DNA from: Diacronema lutheri
Lineage: Eukaryota > Haptophyta > Pavlovophyceae > Pavlovales > Pavlovaceae
Direction of reading: 5' to 3'
DNA length: 64,000 nt
NCBI GenBank assembly: GCA_019448385.1
Contig: JAGTXO010000007.1
Location: 1,302,001 to 1,366,000, forward strand
This document shows positions 57,953-64,000 of this stretch, piece after piece. Position 1 is the first letter of the stretch; each line of letters begins with the position of its first letter. Under the pieces are notes generated by a model. The model did no database searches. It worked only from the letters and a program-made list of their open reading frames with translations, and was not told the origin of the DNA. A program made the translations under genes and the position numbers.

Positions 57953-60792
57953 GCCGCTGCCGCCGCGCGGCTGCCGCCGCTTGGCAGGCGGAGTGCGCTC
58001 AGCTGCGGCAGCGCAATCGGCCGCGCACTGCTCGCGTCGGTGCGCGTCAGCGCGCGCGCGCCATGCGGCGGCGCGCGGCGCGCGGCACGGATCGCGCCAA
58101 CCGTCTGCGTGCCGCTCGGTGCGATCGATGGCGGCTGCGTGCTGAGAGGCGCGGCCGAGAGGGCCACGCACAGCCACTTGAGCGCAGCGACGCACTGCGC
58201 ACGGCCCGTCACGCCCGCGTGCGAGTCGGACTCGACGCGGCAGTGGTGCGCAAAGAGCATCTCGCACTGCTCGAGCGCAGAAAACGGCAGCTCCTCAGCC
58301 GACGCCCGCCAAGCCACGGGCGCGTCACGCTCCGCGATCGGCTGCGCGCTCGGCCAACGCGCGACAGGCGGCGCGGGCGCGCCCGCTCCGCCATCGCCCG
58401 CTCCGCCATCGCCCGCTCCGCCACCGCCCACTCCGCGCGCCTCCTCGGCGCGCGCGGCGTGCGCCCGCGCGTCCGCGACGATGGCGGCGAGGAGCGTGGT
58501 GTGCGCACGTACCATCCGCTCCTGCGCGCCGCCATCGTCTGCGCTCGCGCACGCAGCCGCGCCGCCCACCGACGGCGCGCGCGCGCCGGCGCGCGGCGGG
58601 CGCGAGCCGCCGGACGCGGCGGCGAGCGCGCGCGCCTCGCCGTCGGCATCGGCGGGCGGCGGGCGCGCGGCGGCGAGGGGCAGCGGCGAGGTGGGTGAGA
58701 GCGCGCGAAGCAGCGCCGCGCTGCGCAGTGGCCGCGCGCCGACGCTCGCCGCGAGCCGCGCGTCTGCTGCGCTCGCCGCGCTCGCCGCGCTCTGCGCCGC
58801 GCCCCGCTCGGCGTCAGCGGTGCCGCGCGCGGCCGCGGGCGGCTGCGCGTCGGGCGGCGCAGCACGCGGCTTGGCGCCAATGGCAAGCGGCGAGGCGGAG
58901 AGCAGCCGCGCCTCGCGCAGCGCCATCTGCTGCTGGCGCGTGGCGTGCGGCGAGCCGTCGACGGAGGGCGCGAGCGACGACGGCTGGGAGCGCGAGAGCT
59001 GGCCAAGCGCGGTGCGCGCGATGGACAGTTCGGAGCCGCCGGCCGCGCAGCCCGCGCGCAGCGGCAGCGGCAGCGGCAGCGGCAGCGCGGGGTGCGGCGG
59101 CGGCGGGCGCGCGCAGACCGGCACGTCGTCGTCGCCCGCGCCCGGCGCCGGCGCGGCCGCACTCGGCGGTGCGCACGGCGCGGCCGTCATGCTGCCAAAC
59201 GCCGCGTCCGCCGAGGGGTCCGTCTGTGCGTGTGCGGGCGCAAGCGGCGGCAGCTGCAGCACGCGCGATTGCGGCGGCGCGGGCGCGGCCGCACCACGCG
59301 CGTCGCTCCAACCGCGCGCGCCATCGCCTTCGCCGGCCGGCGCGGCGTCGCGCGCGGCGTCGGGCAGCTGCGCCCTGCCCGGCACGGGCGGGCTGGGCAG
59401 GCAATTGGGCGCGCGCGGACTGGCCGCCCTCGAGTCGGCCTGCCAATCAAGCGCGTCCCTCCACTCGGTAGCATCGTCGGTGGCGGCGCTGCACGCGCTC
59501 CGCGGCGATGCGACGGTGGAGAGGCGCTGCCGTTCGTCATGCTCTGCCCACGCCGCCATCTCTGCTACGATCCGCGCGGCCGCCTCCGACGCGCTCGCGT
59601 GCGCCGCGGCGCCGGGCACCGCCACGTCCGCCACCGCGTCCACCACCTCGCCAGCCGCCGCATCCGCTACGCTCGCGCTCGCGTGCGCGTGTGCGCGCTG
59701 CGGCACGTGCGGCTCGGTCGCCAACGCCCTCATCCGGCGGAGTCCGGTCGCGTCGAGTCCGAGCAACGATGGCAGGCAGCGCATCAAATAGGGCGAGGCG
59801 AGGAATGCATCGAGCTCGAGGCGCTCTGCCGGATCCTTGCGCAGCATCGCGTGCACGAGCGCGTACAGCTCGGGCGAGTAGGCGCCGCTGGCGGCCGCGC
59901 CGGCGGCGGCCGCGCCGGCTGCGGCCGCACCGGCGCCCGCGCCGGCAGGCGCGGACGAGGCGGTGGGCGAGGGCGAGGCGGCGGGCGGCGGCGCGTCGTG
60001 CGTTGGCCCCTCGAGCGCCTCGCTCGCCGCGTCTGCGCGCGCCTCGTCCAGCTGGCTGCGCTCCGGCGGCGGGTACGGCGCGGAGCAGATTTTAAAGGCG
60101 AGCGCGGTCAAGTTGTCGCCCACGAAGGGCCGTCGGAGCGCGAGCATCTCGTAGAGCACGACGCCAAGGGACCAGACGTCGGACTGCGCGCCGTAGGGCA
60201 TGCCCTGCACCAGCTCAGGCGAGAGGTAATACGGCGTGCCGATCTGCGTGTGCGCGAGCACAGCCTCGGTCGTGAGCACGCGCGCCACGCCGAGGTCGCC
60301 AAGCTTTGCGAGCACCGAGCGGCCGCCGGCGGTGAGGAAGATGTTGGCGGCCTTGACATCGCGGTGGAGAACGCGGCGCGAGTGCATGTGCGCGAGCGCA
60401 TCCGCCAGCTGCACCAGCCACGCCAGCACTTGCGCCTCGGCGAGCGGTTCGCCGGCGGCGCGCGCGCGCCGGAGCGCCGCGTCGAGCGTGCCGCCCGCGC
60501 AATGCTCCGTCACGATGCTGAGCACAGGGAGGCCGCCGTCGGCCGGCGGGACAAACGAGTCGAGGCAGGCGAGGATGTTCGGGTGGCACAGCATCCGGAG
60601 CACGACCACCTCATTCTCGCACTCGGCGCGCTCCTTTGGCGAGAGGCCGTCGAGCTCGACCTGCTTGACCACGACGCGGTGCCCGTCCGACGGGCGGCGA
60701 AGCAGCACGGCCGCGCCGGAGCGGCCGCGGCCGATGGTCTTCTCGCGCACGTAGTCACGCCACACCAGCTCGGCCGCTGCGCTCGAGCCCAT
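56326..60792 (-). CDS. NEK-like Ser/Thr kinase with C-terminal C2 domain
   Basis: The 1488-residue single-exon protein has an N-terminal kinase (about residues 13-300): glycine loop IGRGRSGAAVLLRR, VAIK-like VVVKQVELDGL, HRDVKAANIFL (about 144), LGDLGVARVL (a DLG in place of DFG) and activation segment GTPYYLSPELVQGMPYGA. This is the NEK family pattern; NEKs act in cilia, centrosome and mitosis. A long, low-complexity Ala/Ser/Pro-rich middle includes an Asp run of about 15. A C2-like domain follows at about 1197-1310: LTVRVVRAVGLNNIHVAGLL, NPYVSLRIGEAKRRTPVV, HLELAIKDRNVLGRNEWLA. The C2 should give calcium or lipid binding. Combining NEK-type kinase and C2 is not a standard architecture I know. 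ATG 60792 was chosen as just before the kinase domain; an upstream in-frame ATG exists near 60945. Confidence 0.83.
57907..57952. repeat. Trinucleotide (TCG/GAC) run encoding poly-Asp
   Basis: About fifteen GTC units on the plus strand encode consecutive Asp codons in the kinase gene. The run is a trinucleotide microsatellite under coding constraint. Confidence 0.9.
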
Positions 60793-60984
60793 CCTGCCCG
60801 CGCCCGCGAGCGAGGGCGCACGCTCGACGCCAGCGTCCCTAGGTCTCCACCAACCGGCCTGTGGCCTTGAAGGAAGTTGACTACTCTCACTTTTCAAAGA
60901 GGACGTCACCCTGACCCGAGCATGAGCAGTGGAGCATGAGTGCATGACCGAGAGGCGCACCGCCGCGCCCGCGGCTCAAATTTC

Positions 60985-63900
60985 TCAACCGTCTCGGAAG
61001 TCGAGCGGCGCGCGCTCGGCCGCGCGCACAACCGCGCCGACGTAGTCAGCGACGGCGCGCGGCGTGCGCAGATGCGCGCACCGACCGGCGTGCGCAAAGC
61101 GCGGGAGCTCGAGCTGATTGAAGCACGTGTGCGCCTGCATGTGGTCCGGCGCGGGGTGGTCGGCCGACTTGACCGAGATCTGCAGTCCCGTCACCCCGTA
61201 AAAGTCGGTCCAGTGGTGCTCCATCGCGCCGAAACCGGCGAGCGGCGGAGCGTCCGAACCCGTCCACCACCAGAGCAGGCCGCGCAGCTCGGCGGGCTCG
61301 AGGAGAGCGATCGCACTCCAGAACAGGTCGACGACCGCGCGCTCGATCGGCGTCGCCTCCCAACGCGCGTATGGCCGGCCGCCCGAATTGTCCGCGCCGT
61401 ACGTGACCGCGCTGCGCATCTCGGACACGTCGAGCCGCGCGGGCCCGCAGACGAGCGCGCGCAGTTCGGACGGCGCGCACGCGAGCGCCCACTCGCCGCC
61501 GACGGCGCGGTAGAAGCCGCCGTCCGAATCGTCGCGCCCAGCAAGCGCGGCGTGCGGCGATGGCCAGTGCCCGATAAAGGCGTCGAAGGCCGCCTCCGCG
61601 CCGTCGTTGCACAACCCGTGGCTGAGCAGCATGCCCACCGCCTCCCAGCGCAGACCAGGCGCGCTCGCCTCATGCCATGCGCACGCGCCCTCGTCCGTGC
61701 CAGCGCTCAGCAGCGCAGCGCGCGCCGCGCCGATCGCCGCGTCCGCGTCGTCTGCCGCACGTGCGGGCGCGCCCGCGCCGCTGCCGTCCGCGCGCTCCGC
61801 CCCGCGCGGCAGCAGCGCAGCCGCGTACGCAGCGCACGACACGCCGCGCGCGAGCATCCGCCGGAGGTGCGCGTCGTGCTCCGGCGAGACGAGGCCGACG
61901 TCGAGCAGGGAGTCGGGCGCCAGGACGGACACGAGCAGCGCCACGTCGGCGCTTGGCTGCGCCCCCGCGTCGGGCTCGGGCGACACGTCGTCGCGCGTGG
62001 GCACGCTGGGCGCGCCGCCGCCGTCCGCGCCGCCGTCCGCGACGCTGTCCGCGCCGAACGCGTCGATGGCACGCCACGCGCCGAGCGCGCGCATGGCGTC
62101 GAGCGCGAGGAGGATTGACTCGACGAGCCGCTCGCCGCGCAGCAGCGCCAGGTCGTCGAGCGTTGGCCGCGCGTCCGTTGGCCTGTGCAGTCTGCGCCAG
62201 ACGTACGGGTGGAGGGGCCGTGCGGCAACTGGGAAGGAATGCACCATGGCGAGGCCGAGCACGATGCCCAGCGCCTGCAGCACGAGGGCCTCGGAGCTCA
62301 CGAGCGCCGCGTCCGTGCTCCAGTAGACGTAGGGGGAAGTTGCGCACGGCAGCACCAGCCGCGCACCCGGTGGGTCGTTGTCGTCGCCGTCGCCGTCGCT
62401 GTCGCCTTCGCCGCCGCAACCGCCGCTGTCGCCGATGCCGTCGCTGTCGTTGCGGCGCGAGCGCGGCGCGTCCACCGCCTTGCCGTCCACCGCCTTGCCG
62501 TCCACCGCCTTGCCGTCCACCGCCTTGCCGTCCACCGCCTTGCCGTCCACCGCCTTGCCGTGCACGTGCGCGCCGCCGCTCGGCGCATGAAGGTGCGGCA
62601 CGGCGGCAGCATCGGCCGCATCGGCCGCCATGCTGCTGCTGCCGCCGCCATGCTGCTGCTGCCGCCGCCATGCTGCTGCCGCCGCCATGCTGCTACTGCC
62701 GCCGCCATGCTGCTGCTGCCGCGTCGTCGACGTGGGCGCGACCGGCGGCGGCAGCGGCTGCGCGCGCTGCCCGCCGCCGCCATGTGCACGCCGCGCCCCG
62801 CTGGCCGGGGGCGCAGGCGCGAGGACCTGACGCACAAAGGCGTGGAGGGTGGCCTTTGTGATGCCCGTCTGGTCGGCGGAGGCGGACGGCACGCCGCACA
62901 CCAGCAGCTCGAAGGCAAACCTGCGCGTCACGTCCTTGGGACTGAGCGCGCCCTCTGCTGAAATGCGCGGGAACGCGGCGCGCAGCGCGAGAGGCAGCGA
63001 CACGACGAGCGCGCCCGCGTCGACGGCGACGCGCGTCTGGTGCGCGTGCAGCACGGCGAGCTGCGAGACATAATTGGCCGCATCGCACCTGATGAGCGCG
63101 CCCTTCGCCACGCTGCTCACCAGCCACGGGTGCGCGGCCGCAAGCGCGCGCAGCGCTCCGTGCGTCTCGTGAGCAACGCCGTCGGCATCGGCGCCGTCGA
63201 CCCCGCCCTCGTCGTCGCCGCCGCTCGCCACGCGTTGCGCGCGCAGCTCGAGCGCGGCAAGGCGAGCCGAGAGCGCCGCCGATGCGAAGAGTGACGCTCC
63301 CTCCTCCGCCTCGTCCGCCACCGCGTCAAGCGCAGCGCGCCCGCGTGCGCCGCGCAGCGCGACGCCGTCCGCGCCGACGAGCCGCGCGCGTCGCGCCTCG
63401 CGCCAGACGCGCGCCATCGCCCACACGACGCCGCCATCAGCGCCCAACTCGGCTGCGCGCCGGTACGACACGGGACCGCGCCCGACGGCGGCAGAGAGCG
63501 CGGCGTGTAGCGAGCCGAGCGCCGGCAGGTGGCGCGCGAGGAGCGGCGGCGGTGGTGGTGGCGGCGGCGGCGGCGGCGCGCCGGCGGTGGAGGCGTGCGC
63601 GCCCGAGCAAGCGGCGGGCTCGCCTATGGCGCCTACGGCGCCTGCGGCGCGCAGCTCTGCGCGCTCGGTGGGCGGCCTGACGGGCGCGGTCGACATGTCC
63701 GGCGCGGAGAAACGCCTCCAGCCCGACGCGCCGCCGTGCGCGTCGCCGGCGGCCGCGCCCGCGTCGCGCGCGCGTGCGGTCGGTGCAGCGCTGTGCGCGC
63801 GCGGCGGAGCGGGCGGCGGGCGGTGCGCCCCGTCACCCGCCACCTCGGGCTGCTCGGCGCGCGGCTGCGCCTCGGGCTGCACCGCCGCCTCGGGCTGCAC

Positions 63901-64000
63901 CGCCGCGCTGCCGCCGAGCCGCTGCTGCCCCAGCGCGAGCGCGGCCACGGCCGTGGCGGCCACAGCCGCAGTTGCCGCCGCAAATGGCGAAATGGCGGCG
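60985..64000 (-). CDS. HECT-domain E3 ubiquitin ligase, 3' part (5' end beyond window)
   Basis: The frame is open through the right window edge, so the N-terminus is missing; about 1000 C-terminal residues are seen. A HECT-like catalytic domain ends the protein. Landmarks are TSPYVYWSTDAALVSSEALV, LQALGIVLGLAMVHSFPVA, EAVGMLLSHGLCNDGAEAA, then IERAVVDLFWSAIALLEPAE, and the catalytic Cys region DHMQAHTCFNQLELPRFAHA, where the Cys of THTCF-type context accepts ubiquitin. Such an arrangement (N-lobe helices, C-lobe HTCF-x-x-L-x-LP) is diagnostic. A five-residue coding repeat (Val-Asp-Gly-Lys-Ala) and Gln/Met-rich trinucleotide runs interrupt the N-lobe. The most N-terminal visible part is Ala/Pro-rich. 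A UBE3C/AREL1-type assignment is not possible from this fragment. Confidence 0.83.
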   Translation of the reverse strand, partial: AAISPFAAATAAVAATAVAALALGQQRLGGSAAVQPEAAVQPEAQPRAEQPEVAGDGAHRPPPAPPRAHSAAPTARARDAGAAAGDAHGGASGWRRFSAPDMSTAPVRPPTERAELRAAGAVGAIGEPAACSGAHASTAGAPPPPPPPPPPPLLARHLPALGSLHAALSAAVGRGPVSYRRAAELGADGGVVWAMARVWREARRARLVGADGVALRGARGRAALDAVADEAEEGASLFASAALSARLAALELRAQRVASGGDDEGGVDGADADGVAHETHGALRALAAAHPWLVSSVAKGALIRCDAANYVSQLAVLHAHQTRVAVDAGALVVSLPLALRAAFPRISAEGALSPKDVTRRFAFELLVCGVPSASADQTGITKATLHAFVRQVLAPAPPASGARRAHGGGGQRAQPLPPPVAPTSTTRQQQHGGGSSSMAAAAAWRRQQQHGGGSSSMAADAADAAAVPHLHAPSGGAHVHGKAVDGKAVDGKAVDGKAVDGKAVDGKAVDAPRSRRNDSDGIGDSGGCGGEGDSDGDGDDNDPPGARLVLPCATSPYVYWSTDAALVSSEALVLQALGIVLGLAMVHSFPVAARPLHPYVWRRLHRPTDARPTLDDLALLRGERLVESILLALDAMRALGAWRAIDAFGADSVADGGADGGGAPSVPTRDDVSPEPDAGAQPSADVALLVSVLAPDSLLDVGLVSPEHDAHLRRMLARGVSCAAYAAALLPRGAERADGSGAGAPARAADDADAAIGAARAALLSAGTDEGACAWHEASAPGLRWEAVGMLLSHGLCNDGAEAAFDAFIGHWPSPHAALAGRDDSDGGFYRAVGGEWALACAPSELRALVCGPARLDVSEMRSAVTYGADNSGGRPYARWEATPIERAVVDLFWSAIALLEPAELRGLLWWWTGSDAPPLAGFGAMEHHWTDFYGVTGLQISVKSADHPAPDHMQAHTCFNQLELPRFAHAGRCAHLRTPRAVADYVGAVVRAAERAPLDFRDG
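62471..62560. repeat. 15-bp coding tandem repeat in the HECT ligase
   Basis: Six perfect copies of TCCACCGCCTTGCCG encode a five-residue Gly-Lys-Ala-Val-Asp unit on the minus strand, within a loop of the HECT N-lobe. A Met/Gln/Ala trinucleotide-rich segment of the same gene lies at about 62627-62725. Confidence 0.92.

Noticed and set aside
1-64000. tRNA, rRNA or snRNA genes
   Set aside because: No cloverleaf, rRNA core or snRNA-like segment was recognised by eye in the intergenic regions; a covariance-model scan would be needed to be sure.

Overview
This window is nuclear DNA of a compact, very GC-rich microalga. A haptophyte is the best fit, perhaps a pavlovophyte-like lineage, but that is inference. 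The supporting signs are: spliceosomal introns (mostly about 90-150 nt) in frame-consistent positions; a PAP/fibrillin gene with a signal-peptide-plus-transit-type leader, implying a secondary plastid; basal-body genes (CEP44, LRRC45), implying a flagellate; sulfated-glycan genes; and about 26 genes in 64 kb. GC-rich DNA has few stop codons, so most long open frames are antisense shadows. I kept frames supported by recognisable protein families, by splice junctions that restore family alignment, or by absence of a better frame.

Layout from left to right. 0-5 kb: the tail of an unknown membrane protein (+), a HAD phosphatase fused to ankyrin repeats (+), a Golgi-type sulfotransferase (-) and a nucleotide-sugar transporter (+). 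5-21 kb: the giant BTAF1/MOT1 Snf2 ATPase (-), a plastid fibrillin (+) and an 11-exon nardilysin-type M16 peptidase (-) whose introns carry several minisatellites. 21-30 kb: LRRC45 (-) and CEP44 (+) head to head, a DxD glycosyltransferase (+), an NCKX-like cation exchanger (+) and a ShKT/prolyl 4-hydroxylase (-). 30-33 kb: an intact hAT-type transposase (-). 33-46 kb: an ARM-like/coiled-coil protein (-), a membrane-anchored PEBP (-), a small hypothetical (+), a PP2A B''/TON2-like subunit (-) and a large unknown alanine-rich protein (-). 46-56 kb: CSN1 (+), a secreted sulfatase (-), homocysteine S-methyltransferase (+), a Popeye-domain protein (+), a PLAC8-type protein (+) and a RUS/DUF647 protein (+). 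56-64 kb: a NEK-like kinase with a C2 domain (-) and the 3' part of a HECT ubiquitin ligase (-), which runs off the right edge.

Two functional themes recur, although no operon-like logic is expected. One is secretory-pathway glycan and wall chemistry: sulfotransferase, nucleotide-sugar transporter, glycosyltransferase, prolyl hydroxylase and sulfatase. The other is centrosome/basal-body and microtubule organisation: LRRC45, CEP44, PP2A B''/TON2 and a NEK kinase. Genes alternate strands with very short convergent (about 40-200 bp) and divergent (about 90-430 bp) gaps, so many promoters must be bidirectional. The resolved introns nearly all begin GTG, most often GTGCGC. Long G/C homopolymers sit in introns and between genes.
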